Shown here one piece after another: positions 32,634-46,148 of a stretch of 64,000 nt of DNA. Position 1 is the stretch's first letter. The number at the start of each line of letters is the position of its first letter. The stretch is taken from the NCBI GenBank assembly GCA_013115125.1, contig JABANN010000032.1, positions 50,643 through 114,642 of the forward strand, read 5' to 3'. The position numbers and the translations under genes were made by a program. Origin of the DNA: Perkinsus olseni. Lineage: Eukaryota > Perkinsozoa > Perkinsida. The notes under the pieces are model-generated. The model was not told the origin of the DNA. It made no database searches and was given only the letters and a program-made list of their open reading frames with translations.

Positions 32634-35600
32634 TCATGCAGGGTTCACAAGCAGACTTGTCAAGTGGGACGAGAAGACTGAGTGATCAGCACAGCCGGTC
32701 GAGCCGGAGCACCAACAAACGTTGAGTCTAAGCGGTTCGAAATCAAACTCGTGAAACCAGTTGAGTGCAAAGAGACGGCTGGTCGTACCGTCACCAGTAG
32801 TGCCAACGATCCCTCCAGGCTCGGTCCTCAGTCGGGCCGTCTCGACCAGACGGTCACTGTGGACATCACTGCCCGATTGACCACATACGGCAGGAGTCAG
32901 TCTCACTCGGTCGGACTCCGCTAGGCCAGTGCCGAGGATCTCTAGGGAGAACACCTCCTGCTCTATGAGCACTCTCGTGTCCATCTTGGTCTTGAGATCG
33001 ACGATGCTGATGTTAGAGGCACCAGCTACCGCGACCCGGGCCACCGCTGTCCCGTTGAGACTGGAATGATTACCCCAGCAGATGGTATAAATACCACCCA
33101 TAGTGATCGTGACGCCTTGCCACGTTCTTGATTCGGGCAACGAGCCAGGGACGCTGAGGCCCCCCTCGACAGAGGTGTTCATCGGTCCAGAAACGTAGCG
33201 GCTTATGAAACTGCCGTTTCGGGTCGCGCAGTTGCTAGCAGAATCATCAAAGTAAATAGTAGACCACTGGTCCTGGTCGATGGAGCTGACCTCGAGGTCG
33301 AACTGACGAGTGGACATTACGTCAAGCTCATGCCCGGTACCATTGAGGACGCCACTCACTACCAGGTTACCGAGCTTGGAGACGAAGTCCGTCTTATTCT
33401 GGCAGGGACCTCCGCCGCCGAAGGCGCCTACACAGTAACAGAGGACATGTTGGTTCGGATGGGCCAGCAGGTGCGCCCCAATAGTTGCCCGCAAATCAGC
33501 GTCAACCTCGATGACGAAATCTTCGCTGTGCGCGGTGTTGGATCCGCATGCATCATTGGGGTGAATGACCATGATCTTATCTCCAACAGCAAGATACGTT
33601 CCTTGGATTGGACCAAGAAGGCAATCGATGTTCTGGGCACAGACGACGAGCGCGTCGTCCTGGGCCGGACCCGAGACGTTGAAGCTCCCGAGGTAGGTGT
33701 CGAAGAAGCCAGAAGCCAAGCAAGGGTCTCCAGTAGCGTTATCCACGCTACTACCACCGCCACAGTAGCATACGCTGTAGAGCCCTCCTGTGGCCAGGGC
33801 GACAGGCCATCGTAGAAAAGATGGACCGGGACCTCCCGAGAGCTGTGGCGAGGCTGCTAGCGGGCCTTGGAGGAGGGCCGAATGAGACGAGTTCGCACCG
33901 AGTGCTGAACAGGCTGCTGACCCACCGCGGACCACTCTAATACGGGCATTCGAGTCCAACTGGTAGCCACTGACCGTTAAGTTGCGCATAACGCCAGCAG
34001 GGAATCGTCCGATGTCGGTCCCTAGAGGGCTAGGGCCGTGGACGTTGATTCGAGCGACTTCAGTGGCGAACAACGCAGGTTGATCGCATTCACCAGTCCC
34101 ACCAGCGCACCAGCAAATGACGTACGAGCCGCCATAGAGGAACTCTATCGGTCCCCAGGGCTGAGTTGAGTTGCTGCGACCCTCAGGAGAGGAGACGTTC
34201 GGGGTTCGGACGAAGCTCGAAGATTCACTGGCGGCCCCGCAAGTAGTGTCCCGGCCGAAGAGTATGACAATGCGGTCAGCTACAGTGAGATTATAGCCAT
34301 CCAAAACGACAGTGATGTTTCTACCAACGAGAAGCCTGTCATCGCTCAAGTCCTCGTCGAAGACTCTGGTCTGCTGGGGACCGATGACCCGGACCGTTCT
34401 AGGGACTTTGAAGTAAGGGTCAGCACAGCCCCCTGTGTGATTGAAGCACCAACATACGTCAAACGGCCCTCCACTATTCAGAGACAAATTGTAACTGCTG
34501 AAATTAACGTTAGACTGCTCGTTGATGATAGGGCGAAGGGACTCAACGGCGTCGCTTCGGATGCATATCCCGCACGCAGCGCCTTGCGGGACGATGGCGA
34601 TGGCGTCATCGGCTGCTCTCAGGCCCAGGCCCTCGAGCGCTAGTATCAAGCTCGAACCTGCGAAGCCGAGGCCAGAGCCGTTGACAGATGATAAAGACAT
34701 CGTGGATGGCCCGACCATCGAGACTGATCCGGCCGAAGCAATACCACAGGAGCCCAGAGGGCAGTAGCAGATCGAGTAAACACCACCACCATGAGCATTG
34801 GATGCCTCCGGACCAACGATGGCGGCGTACTGGCCTGCGCGTGTGATCGGCTCGAGCAGGGTGTGGTGAGCATTGGACGCTTCTGTAGGGGAGCAGCCGT
34901 GAGGTGACAGGTAGACGGTGTCGTTGGTCCCCCAGGAGTAGACTGGCTCTCCGTAAAGGTTACAGGGAATGCCAGCAACACAGGAGAACTCGAGATCTGA
35001 GGTTGTCGGCCCGGACACCTCAATGACACCTTCAATGGCAACGGGACAACAGTAGTCGGGGCTATGACCCCAAAAAAGCCGGAATCTGCCGCCACGCAAA
35101 GGAGTCACATTCTCGAACGGGTAACCGTCCGCAAGATTGAGGAAGTCTGCTGTGGCGATCGTACCATCGACATCGTCAAAAGCTTGAAGCTGCGACTGTG
35201 GGAACAACTGTAGCTGCGTGCTCACTAGAGACAGGTTGACCATAACCCCCGCGAGCAGGTGCTGGGTATTCGAGTGCACCGCTCGAGGCCCTCTCATGGT
35301 CAGGTCCCCAATGGCCTCGCTGAACTTCGTGTCGTCGTTGATACATCCTGTCCCACCGTGCATCTCAGGACAGTAGCAGAGGGCGTAGTCGCCACCGGGG
35401 ACCGATGAGCCAGCAGGGAGGCGTCCGACCAAGTCGGGGTCGATGAAGAACTTGACCGAGAGATGAGCCCGGCCGCAAAGTCGGGCTGTGGCGTTGTCTG
35501 GGTTGGGCAGAAGTCCAACCATATCGCCTTCACTGTAGCGGTAGCCGACCACTACGTTGCACTCAGCTCCGGCCGTGCAAGTCACCTGGAGCAGCGGCCC

Positions 35601-37392
35601 TGCAGGGAACTTGATGATCGTCAAGTCCTGCACTTTGAAAGAAAAGTCTTGGGGCATCGAGCAGGCATACCCTGCAGACTGGACTGTGGCGCAGTAACAC
35701 ACCGCCCAAGTTGTGACGTTACCACCTGCCGCTGTGACAACAGGACTTCCCGGGTGGAGCTGAGCCCGGCCAAATCGGCCGACGGTAATAATCTCGGAGA
35801 CTGTAGAGAAGGTCAAGTTACTAGGTCCAGGGCACGACGAACCAGGCGTGAGGAGGACGCGGTCGGTCCGGCTGAGGCCGAGGCCCCCGAAGGGACCCAG
35901 CACGCAGGAGACAGAGTCGAGAGAGCAGACCACTGGGCCTTGCTCAGCAGGGCCACGAATCTCGAGTACACCGATGTCTTGAAGGAAGTCAGCGTCTGCG
36001 TCACAGGCTGTGACGTTAGCTCGACAGTAACACTGCTTGTACTTCCCCCGAGCCCGTGCAGGTCCCCAGTTAACGGTCCCCTCATCTCGCCCTGTAGAGA
36101 CGGTGATGCTACTGCGAGGTAGAGCCAGCGCTGGCGATGTGCCACACTGGGCGTCCAGGGAGATCAGCTGGACCCTGTCAAGAGGACTTAGACCGACACC
36201 TTGCAGTGTTGTTGAGCAATTGGTAGCAACGCTCTGGGCACAGCGATGCTTGTTCCACTCGAGAGACTCGGCAGTGACGGAAATGCTGTTGTCGCTGCCT
36301 ATGATGGACAAGATAGTGTTATTGGAAATGAGGGCCTCCTGCAGACGACGAGATGCCAGGGCCTGGCCGATGGGTGGATGGAGGTCGAGCTCAGCGGCGA
36401 TAGGGTCAGCAGCTACACCTGTTAGGTGGAGGACTATTTCGAGATCATCTTCGGGAGAACCGATCCCTATCCGATCCAGAGTAATCGAGTTGATGCTGGA
36501 CAGCCCTTGAAGGGAAGCAGTGGCGGCAGACCCTAGGAGTTGAGCGAAATGTGGTATCAAGCCTTCTGTAATGTTGTTGGCTAACCCAATGGCCAGACTG
36601 TACGAGAATGGTACGGGTGATTTGGTGGCGACCCCCTCGACGACCAAGGTACCAACCAATGCACTGTACTTGTCCAGACGGCTGGTACAGAGGTCACCCG
36701 CGCAGTAGCATGCACAGAATATTCCTGCAGATTCAAGAGAGCCAGCTGGGATGGTGAGCGTCGGTAGAGCGGTGACAGTCAGAGGCAGGCCTTGGTGCAC
36801 AGCCCTAGATGTAGGGGACTGTGAGCAATTGTAGCCGGAGTTGGGCGCATTGCACTGAGTAGAATCCTCAACTTGAACGAAACGTACTGCGTCTCGACCG
36901 GCTTGAAGGCCATAGGAGGAATTGACATGAATGTAGCAGTCTCGAGATGCAACGCAAGTGACGGTCGGTGGAGCTGCCAAGTTCGGACCTGTGGAGCGTA
37001 GCGGTCCAGAGATTCGAGAAGGGCGTGATAACCTCACCTATCAGAGAGAGATTGCCAACGTTGGTGGAGCCGATGCAAAGGTTCAGAACGTATTCGGTGC
37101 TGTGGAAGCTTGAGCCGAGATCGTAGCCTAGCCAAGTCGCAGTCACGTTGGTCGGCGAGACTGTGGTGGAGGCAAAGCCGCTCTCAGCGATGCTGGCTGC
37201 AGAAGCAGTGGCACACGAGTCGTTCGAAACCGTGGTTAGGAAGAGTTGATCGCTCGAAGTTCCACCAGTGGCCGGGATGGACACGAAGCACGACGAGTAG
37301 CGGACGCAGGAATACTCCCGGGGCTCGACAGCAAGGCTCGCCTCACACAGGCTCACCGACACGAAGCCCAGCAGGAAGGCGATTGGATGCAT
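32634..37392 (-). CDS. Giant secreted cysteine-rich protein with about 12 CYC/CWC repeats
   Basis: Two exons: the first starts at the ATG at 37392 with signal peptide MHPIAFLLGFVSVSLC; a 48-nt intron (about 36984-37031, ending CCACAG) joins LSLIG to PNLAAPPTVTC; the second runs to 32634 without a break. About 1,580 residues. The body is a tandem array of roughly 110-130-residue units. Each ends with an aromatic residue then CYC or CWC, a short Gly/Cys loop, a second Cys, and a beta-like tail such as IGVLEIRGPA, IGDLTMRGPR, LGSFNVSGPA or LGNLVVSGVL. Many N-x-S/T sites suggest glycosylation. No transmembrane helix or clear GPI signal is seen at the C-terminus. Likely extracellular or wall-associated; I know no named domain that fits. 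Confidence 0.85.
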
Positions 37393-38235
37393 GATGGCAT
37401 GGGGCGGTATGCGTTTCCAAGCAACCAAGTGGATCTGCATAGCGAAGAGTTGTCAGCGATTCACGTTCTTCCCTGTCATTTTCCTTCTAAGCTGAAGGGC
37501 AGTTCAACAGAGCTCAATCGCAGAGCAACCGAGTTCTACCGGCCGAGCATGCTCCGATATACTCAGTCGGAGAAGATTTTCTCCGCTCAAACTGCGGGAG
37601 CGGTTCACGAACCTGGCCGATGGCAGATCGGCCGCTACTGCCGCAGAATGAGGGTGCCCGGACAATTCCTAAACTCAGATAGGAAACGGTGTAGCGGAGG
37701 TCCCATGACGATAGGTAGAAGAGCGCTCCCTATCCTCAAACTGGTGAACCCCATCGAATGAATCTAGTGCCTCAGCTGGAATTGACCTCTCCTTTAACAA
37801 CTCGAGACGGTGTCATGTAGTGCCGAAACCCACAGATTCCTACCGTGCATCAGCTACGCTCGTCTTCGACGAGAACTCAATAGGTCACTTGCAAGCAGAG
37901 CTTTTCAAGAGCTTTGATGACGAGCGAACCACGCACTCGGTACGACAGATGATCCAGTACTGCTGCTACTATCTGTACTGCAACAGTTCGAACGGAACAC
38001 AATTCGGCTGAGAATCTCCATAGTCTTCATAACCATAGTCTTCATCATTATTCTACGACTACTCATTGCGAAAAATTCAAGCTGTTAATAATATGGCCTC
38101 TCACAGAACAATTATGACGACATATCGTCGAGAGGCAGGACAACAGTGGATGCCCGAGCATCACCTAAAACTGGAGGCAAGATAGTAATGCCAGCATCAT
38201 CATCATCCACCATCAATGGCACAGCCGGCGTTGCC

Positions 38236-39465
38236 TTAACCAACAGTGTCACGTCGAGCGAAATCACAACCGCTATACATCTCCAATCGAAGAGACACCC
38301 CCGGCTTAACTATGAGCTCTCCGTTCACAGTGAGCCCCAAGGCTCTCAAGGGCGAAAAGTCATCGGTGAAGACCAAAAAGCCCATCTCAGGAGCCATGGT
38401 AAGACTCAAGTCAGAAGAGTTCGAAAGTCTTGACTGACAAGACGCGACCTTACAAGGGAGCATCAACACGTGCTTAACGCAGCCAGAATCGCCTAGTACG
38501 GCTTCAATAAAGTACTTAATTGTAACAGAGTTGTCCATACCGAGCCTTCCCGCTCGCTTTATCATCAGCACTCGATTCTTCTTCTCGTCACGCAGGACCC
38601 GTACAGCGTCGCGATACGCAATTAACGCGCAGCAGCCGGAGGATCCATCTTTAGCCTGGAATGACTTGCAGATCTCAATGGTGTGCTCCTCGTCTATGCA
38701 GGGATGATAGGGCTTCACACTTGCTGACCCTTCCATGACGAAGTCCGATAATTCTGTGTCGGACTGCAGTAGTGCCACTGCTCGATCAACTTGTATAGGC
38801 CCACCGTTTGGAATCATCCAGCTTGGTGACACGACGAGTATCCTTCGCAGTGCGGCGCCGAGGCGCGTCATAATGTAACCCAAGTCTACGGGAGGACTTG
38901 CGGGGATGATTTCGACCAGCGGTCCCAAACCGGAGACGTACAGAATTTCTGCGCTCCTAGTGAGCTCGCTAAGGTCGCTACAGAACGCCACCTCAGGAAC
39001 GAACCCTCGTTGTGAGAGTCCTGGTCCTTGAACAGAGGCAACAGGAGGCAGCTTCGGACCAATAAAAGGGACATGAGAGGTACTCGGCGTCTCCGAGGGC
39101 AGAGAACTCGCCGATGACGGGGTGAATGTCGCAGTGGTAGGATCAGTTCGTCGACGAGGCAACGACGAGGATGCAACAGGCGAGTTAGAATGAAAATACA
39201 TGTTGCAGAATGGTACTGTGTACTTGTTGTTGCTTTTCTTCACAAAAGCGGCTGAATAAAAAAGCTGACCAGGAAGACTCCTCAAAGCTGAGCTGGCCCC
39301 CACGACTAAGGGAAATAAAAGGTTGAACTCGAGAAAGGGTAGGTGGTAGAAACACAGAAACTTGGAATGATGAATCACATCTTGGACGGAATCCAATACT
39401 CGGTACTCTCCTTGGATACGCCCTTCACAAGCTCCCCCCACTGTCTCTGAGAACAATGACATCAA
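38236..39465 (-). CDS. Orphan single-exon protein (about 409 aa)
   Basis: A long open frame without similarity I can recognise. Ser/Pro-rich N-terminal half (ATFTPSSASSLPSETPSTS), then a more ordered half with FVPEVAFCSDLSELTRSAEI, GYIMTRLGAALRRILVVSPS and TIEICKSFQAKDGSSGCCAL. The start may be an internal Met (MYFHSNSPVASSSLPRRR). Flanks 37450-38140 and 39480-39990 show no supportable gene. Confidence 0.5.
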   Translation of the reverse strand: MMSLFSETVGGACEGRIQGEYRVLDSVQDVIHHSKFLCFYHLPFLEFNLLFPLVVGASSALRSLPGQLFYSAAFVKKSNNKYTVPFCNMYFHSNSPVASSSLPRRRTDPTTATFTPSSASSLPSETPSTSHVPFIGPKLPPVASVQGPGLSQRGFVPEVAFCSDLSELTRSAEILYVSGLGPLVEIIPASPPVDLGYIMTRLGAALRRILVVSPSWMIPNGGPIQVDRAVALLQSDTELSDFVMEGSASVKPYHPCIDEEHTIEICKSFQAKDGSSGCCALIAYRDAVRVLRDEKKNRVLMIKRAGRLGMDNSVTIKYFIEAVLGDSGCVKHVLMLPCKVASCQSRLSNSSDLSLTMAPEMGFLVFTDDFSPLRALGLTVNGELIVKPGVSLRLEMYSGCDFARRDTVG

Positions 39466-40834
39466 CTACTCCGCTGCAACTCTCAGAGCCAGACCAACGG
39501 GTCAAAAGTTTCAACTGTGAATTTTATGGAATCGCGAAGACCGCACCCCGCTGAGGACCTCAGCCTGAGGCGAACCACGAAACCGTTACGCCTAGGCGAT
39601 CGACGCTTTGATACTCGTCATTAAAACTCCAGAACAGATGCTATTCTCGACATATTTGAGTCACGGCAGCCCTGTCTCACGACAGGGTTGGCAAAAAGCG
39701 GACTAACCGTCGGTGACCACAACGGTCAATGCGACCTGTGGTCGGCTGGACTACAGCCCTGGTACTGATCGGATGATCACACCTAAGGAAATATTTGAGT
39801 CAAACAAGTTGACAGCGAGTTTCACTGTGCTAGCCAGCGGAATACGGGGCGGCACTGCCGGCTTGGCAAATTGCAACACGACCGTACAATACACAAAGAA
39901 AGAAACGAGGGCTGGAGGATTATGAAGAAGCGAGTGGTGCCTTGAGGCTCAAGGCTTGAGCGATGATAGTTAGGGAACGAGAGGCACCTTCAGGCGACAC
40001 CACCGCACGATCCTAATCGGGGGTCACTACGACCCGGGAGAGACCCTCTCCGTTCGTTCCCTCCCTTCCCATGTGGGGAGAACTTTCGAGCTGTACCATC
40101 ATCAGCCACACTCTGCTCTTCAGCACGAGCACGATCTCCTGCTTCATGGCTATACGCAGCCATAGCTCTGTCAACTTTAACGACCGAGAGCTCCCGATCA
40201 CGGAGGTGATCTCTCTTCACTCTGCAGGTCCACCCAGAATTGTGAGTCAAAATCAGTGACCGCAAACTACCAACATCATATAGTATAATCACCGAGCGAA
40301 GCCGTTAACGTTAACCATCCTTGTACAAGAGTCCCCTGTCATGCAAAGTCAGTGAGCCTTGTCCCAGAAAGAAGCTCTGATCCATGAGCCCTGGCAGTCG
40401 ACAAACTCTGCCGAGAAGAACTCCCCGCTGATACGACGGCCAGAGCCCGGCGGAACTCACGAGATGGAATTCGCGTTGCCGCGCTCACTATGACAGCCCA
40501 ACTGAACAGAGGATTCTGAAGGCACGACAGAACTTATCTTCATCTCGATTGTCCCGAGTTACTGGTCTGAGTGATTGGTGAGGGGATGTTCGTCGGACAG
40601 GGTTGAAAGTTCTACAATAACTGGAACACGTCATGTGGTCCGACGTGATGGCTGCCGAGCGAGCTGCGACAGCCTGCTTGGTACCAGGAGCAGCCGTCAC
40701 TCAGCAAAGACGACCTCTTCCACGCTTTCTTCCCACCAAGGCGTGTTAAGTGCGCTGCAGTCCTCCATTGGCTGCCTTTCGCAGTTCCCTATTAAACTAA
40801 AGTTCGTACTCTGGATCATGGCAAGACCAGTTTG

Positions 40835-43025
40835 TTAGGGCAGCTCTGTCATCGACAAAAACGCGTCGCCAGGAGTGGCTTGATTTGACATCGGTGTATG
40901 ATCCAACGAATGGAAGGGGCCCTTGTTGAGGTTTAATGGTGATAATAATGTCATTCTCTCAAAGGCAAATAGTTCCTTCACTACTATGCTGATGCATAGA
41001 GACACTATGGCCCACAGCCTGTTGATCCTTTTGTGACCTCTTCCTCGTGACAAGCCGTACGGTCCAGTTAGATAGAGCAATATTGTTGTAACGAAAAACT
41101 TCCAAGCAGGTTAGACATTCACTCGATCGCACGGAGTCAGCCCTCCCAGCGGTTGTACGAAGGCTCAGATTAAATGAGTCTGCCCAGAAAATAAAGCGAA
41201 ACCTACATGTGCGGTGGTAATGACTTCGAACGCCCTCTCCAGCGGCAGAGCTTGGCCACCGTATCCGATCTCGTTCTCTGGTTTGCCCTCGAGCATCTAA
41301 CACATCAGACCCGAACAAATACAAAAGACACGCTCCTGGAGTAGAGTAGTCCGTAAAGATACCTTGTAAGTCTTGAACCAGTGCATGACCTCCTCTACGC
41401 GACCCGGCATGTACTTCTCGACATCGTCGAGGGAGCCTAGTCTCTTGCTCCACGCCTACGAAATGAGGTAAATTCCGAAAGCCGGCTCGCAACGAGCGTG
41501 GATCATGATCAGAGCTCTGGAATCACCTCAAGACTCCGGCCATCACTGATATGTGGTTCTCTGGGAACGCAAGATATAAATCCCGAAATATGACACGTCT
41601 TGACGTCTAGGAACGACTCGCGAGTCCCGAGGGCAACGGCATATCAATGAGGAGTTATCAACAGAGAAATCGACTACTCTCGATTTCCTTCTCTCATGTG
41701 GAGGGAGGAACAACACAAAATGGCGCACAAGACTCATACGGTCCAAGTCAAGCCCAAGAGAACACTTACGTCGCCTGTATTTATTGCCAAGACCTTCCAG
41801 TCCACCTCGCCTTGGTCGAGCAGACAGAAGCATCCAAGAATCTGAAGGTACTCGTTTCCTTCCAGTACATTGTAGCCGTCTCGATCATTCGGTACTATCA
41901 ACGCATCGAAAGTTGGTGCGTGAATTGAATCCACGCCGAAGCAAATCCCGCATGACCTTGACTTCAGTTAGAGTGCCGGTCGGCAAGGGCGCCTCACTGA
42001 GCTCTACGAGGTCCAGAGGGTCCCTGTCGCCGTACAGCTTCGTCTCTGCGTCTTGAGCAGACGGATCCTCCCAAGTCTGAACAGAGGCTATGATGAAGTA
42101 ACTCATTACCCGGAGACCACATCGAGCGGCAATTTGATGCATTGTATGTCCTGAATTTCAACTATAGCTCCGGACCAATGCGCGTCCTCACAAGTCGACT
42201 CCCCGATCACGCATGACGATGCTGCCGGGATTCAGCGGTTAGGAGTGAAACGAACGATGAACTCTAGGAACCGAATCACGGACGGACCCTGATATTCGCT
42301 AGTATGTATTCTCAGCGTAGACAGGCGACGAGACCCGACCGTGGCACCTGGGGTAGTGCGCCGTAGTTGAAGCAGGGCTCCTTGCCGTAGAACCTCAACT
42401 TGCCATCGCTCTTAGTATCCTGTCTGATGGGATTGTGGGGCTCTTTAGTGGCGACCTGATGACCAACAAGGAATTTCAACATACTCATGCTTCTCGCATA
42501 GCAAGTTTTGGGAACCGTTGAAGTCGATCGGAAACACGTCCGCAAGATGTGGCCGCTGTAGGCTAGCAACCGTGGCCCCACGCCGCAGATAAAAATCGCG
42601 CTGTCAGTGTTCAAAACGACTCCGCAAGAGCTCCCTCACAGCTCAGTGCTACCTCGAACTTAGCTCGCATTCCATGTTGAATCTCGGCGATGTAGTTGCA
42701 GTGTAGCCCAGTCTCCTTCCATTTCTCTCCTGGCCGAGACCACAACGGTATCTGTAACAAGGAGCATACACCAGGTCGGAGACAGCTATGTGCATGCGTG
42801 CAACTTCTCTACATCATGCCAAGGTGATACCACACTTCCCGCTTCTCCCGTTATGAAGACTCGATACTTGTCCGTCAGGGTTTGCCCCTCGGTCCTCACA
42901 CTGTAGGTAGGCAGGGAAGGAGACGACGCAGTGGACAGGCATCGAGCAGCCAATGGCCTCCACAAGGCACGGGCGGTGACAAAGGCGAACGAGGGCCTCG
43001 ACAATAGCGACGAGGTGGACAACAT
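40835..43025 (-). CDS. Inorganic pyrophosphatase (family I), mitochondrial type
   Basis: Hydrolyses pyrophosphate to phosphate. Seven exons are firm: 42813-43025, 42653-42751, 42348-42455, 41957-42076, 41770-41841, 41363-41455, 41207-41296; every length after the first is a multiple of three and all junctions are phase 0. Exon 1 encodes an Arg/Ser-rich presequence (RALWRPLAARCLSTASSPSL) and YRVFITGEAGSVVSPWHD. The signature YGDRDPLDLVEL holds three metal-binding aspartates; NPIRQDTKSDGKLRF, FNYGALPQTWEDP and DQGEVDWKVLAI are also diagnostic. The last exon is uncertain: a plausible one ends at 40835 with TPGDAFLSMTELP. The presequence makes a mitochondrial location likely. Confidence 0.9.
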
Positions 43026-43301
43026 CGGCTTAAAAATGAATTCTAAGAAGCTTCATAATCACTCATCCCCGCTTCAGGCTCCTACAATACGGGCTCCGAA
43101 AATTAGTGGAACGATACCGACCAAGATCAAATGGGCTTTTGGCATTCGAGGTCCCTCAACAATGGGAAAACTTGTGACACACTCAACCAAAGACACGTGG
43201 TCGATACTACTAGAAAACGTTCTACTCGGAAGGCCGGGATCGACTGGTTCAATACGGAGATGCCCGATGAGATAGTGAACGGCGAGCCTGAGAAATGGGC
43301 G

Positions 43302-46148
43302 GCATCAAGATGGCTCTGGGAGACATGAGACAGCCCTCACATTGTCCTGCGACGGTCCGCTAGGCAGCAAAGAGGAGGCCTCCCCCGGGCAGCCGGCATG
43401 GGCCTCCCTGAACCTCCTCTCGATCGCTTGACTGTCTATCTGACCCGACAGAACTTGGGCCGCCAACATCATACCAATTTTAACCTGGACAGCAACAATA
43501 TGACCGTAGTGAGTTCCACGTAGCGGGAGAGGTAGTCGGCCAACTCCAGCACTCTTGTGTGTAAGAAAATCAAGCCAGTCTGCAACGCGCTCACTATGCG
43601 GGGCACTGGATCTCTCCCCCGGGCCAGCTAGAGTTCACTCAGGTCCGCCGGCCTACCTGCTCCGCGCTGCCAACGATTGTCAGCATATTATCATCTGCAT
43701 CCGCATCAGGCCGGGCCAAGGTAACCTCCATTCGACATCCGCTCCTCTTCTTCAGATCATCTATTACCGAACTTCTGTAGCCTTCCATCTACACAAAGGC
43801 CTTCACCGTTGACACCTCGCAAGGCTTCATCACCTTCGCAGCATCTGCGGCGTACATCGGCAGGAACTCTTGGGACTCTCCCGGGCCCGGTATCGGCTTC
43901 TCGCAAGTGAAGATAACCTCCTCCAGCTCTCTAATAGCAGACTAAGAGGCACAAGCGGACATAGACAATGACATTATAGTAAGTAAGTAGTACATCCACT
44001 GCCGCCTGCGAGGCGGCTTCCAACAGGAGTGTGGCTTGGCCAATCTCGTCTCGACCCGCTAGTTCGCTCTGAAGCAATGCAATGGAGAGTAAACGCGATA
44101 CAATCCCCAGCCAGAGGAACCATCAACGAAGTCATGAGGCCTCCGGGGCAGCCAGAGCGCCTGCCGTGCTGGTAGAACCGCAAAGAGATTGAGTGCCACC
44201 ACATTCCCTTCCTACGATCTGTGAAGAAGTCTCTCGACTTATCCTACGAAGGACGTCATTTTCGACGCCCATAACCTTGTCATACGCGAAGGTGGGGATC
44301 TTGAACTTCAATATGGCACTGACAATGATGAAAGATACTCACGAATCGATCACCCAGCCAAACCATATATATATTCTCGCATTGAAAGTCTATCGAGCCG
44401 AAGAGTAAACCAGCGTTAAATTCCACAGCAGCCTCGAATTTAAATTTCGGGAAGTTTAGATCGGATTTGAATCACCCCAATTTTCGTACTTTGACGCCAT
44501 CATACCATGGCCAACAGCTGTCTTTCCTGCATAATTTCCAACTCCCTGAGACCCATACCCGCCCGCCGGGAGAGGAGGGGGAGGAATACTTTGCCAATTT
44601 CTGCCTGGATTTTCGCAGGGTCGACTCCAATGACCCTGGGGCCCCATCCCATCACCAAAACGGCTTCCCGCGCCCTTCCCTCCGCCGTAAGGCGAAGTTC
44701 GGAAATTTGGTCCGCCCATATCAGCGTAGTTTCGGGGGTTCTGATATCTTTCTGGGGTTCCGAAATTGCCTTTGCCGAAATTGCCCTTGCCCCCCGGGAC
44801 GCCGCCAGGGCCACCGCCTTTTCTTCGCATGTCATGATCCGGGTTGAATAGTTGTTGTCCAGTCCTTTCCGAGTATTTTCGGATAACTCCGCCAACATCG
44901 AAATTTCCGTTAACGACTTCATTCACCAAGAATGCGCCAATCGCGCACTGAGGATAGAAAAAAGAATTCTCTGCAAGAGGAAAAGGCGAGGATCCACATC
45001 GCTCGATTACAAATTTCACAGAGCGAACCGAATTTGAAAATTTATTTCTGCGATATCAAGGGGCGGGAGATGACGACAAACTAAGCAAACTAAGAGAAAG
45101 AAACATGAAAATGATGCCGCACGAAGCAATGGTATCGTTCGCGAATGCGCCGACATATCTTAGCTTAGACCACGGCCTATCCAGTAGCTGTCGACGACAA
45201 GAGGAATCCTACCGCTTCGGGAGGTCCAACAATCCTAGCATACTTCATCTCGCCCACCGGAACTTTGACAACAACATCCATACGGCAACCACTCCGTCGC
45301 TTCAGTTCATCCAAGACGCACCTTCACACCGAACAGTCCTTTAATCAACAATAATCGCATCTTACGCTCGGGGACCTATGACGTCACCAACCTTGTCCTC
45401 TGGCAAAGGTACGCGACGCTCAGTGTCTCCTGGGCGAAGGAAATCGCAGGACTCGCAGGAGCGTATGATCTCGTTGAGCTGCTCAACCGCTCTCTGAGGG
45501 GGGACACAGTGTCGAGGGGCTGCTGCAAAGGGCTGTGAATGCTCCCACCTCAACTTGGTCCATGTGAGGCGCCGTGACGACAAAACGACTGAAGCCTTGC
45601 TCCTTAGTGCTCTGGTCAACCTAAGATTCACAAGGGAGCCACTACAGCAAGCTGTAAAAAAGTGAGAACATCAATGCGGCATCTACCGTAACGACGGAGA
45701 TCCTCAAACGGCAAAATATACAAACACCCATGCCCCAGGGCCTCAGGGCCGGATCACGGGGCTGATCTTCAATTGAGCGTCACCAAGACATGCCGGCAGG
45801 ACCAGTACAACGCCTCCATCTACTCGGACAACGAACGATATCTATCTGAAATTCTCCCGCGGCTCTGAACGTCTCACTGCCACACGTGATAAAACTCGCC
45901 GATTTGATGCTGCTCATGTCGGCTGTAACGCTCCGCACTAGTCGACTGTAAGCCACTGGAACCCCATAAGAGCCAATCGAAATCACCTCGACCCGCGCTC
46001 CAGTTTCATTTCTTATTCTCTTGATCGAGTCGCCTCCCTTGCCGATGGCCTTTCCCACTGCTTTCTGTGGTACTTCAATAACCCTCTCCATCGGGTTCGC
46101 CGACTCGGTTGGCCGAGAGAAGCTACTTGGTATCGGGGGAGCCGACAT
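43302..46148 (-). CDS. Multi-KH-domain RNA-binding protein(s) with a glycine-rich linker
   Basis: KH1 (about 45960-46090) has the canonical RVIEVPQKAVGKAIGKGGDS with the GKGG loop. KH2 is split over exons near 45365-45420 (RRVPLPEDKVGDVIGPR) and 45230-45310 (VLDELKRRSGCRMDVVVKVP). It leads to CAIGAFLVNEVVNGN and a Gly/Arg/Pro-rich tract (44460-44900, MRRKGGGPGGVPGGKGNFGK). KH3 (about 44220-44330, LKFKIPTFAYDKVMGVENDV) and KH4 (about 43640-43870, VIDDLKKRSGCRMEVTLARP) lack a standard GxxG. The last exon ends at 43302. Phases agree from KH2 into the Gly-rich part and among the KH4 exons. The Gly-rich frame has a stop at 44456, so this may be two adjacent genes (46148-44456 and about 44330-43302). 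Start at the ATG at 46148 is tentative. Confidence 0.75.
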
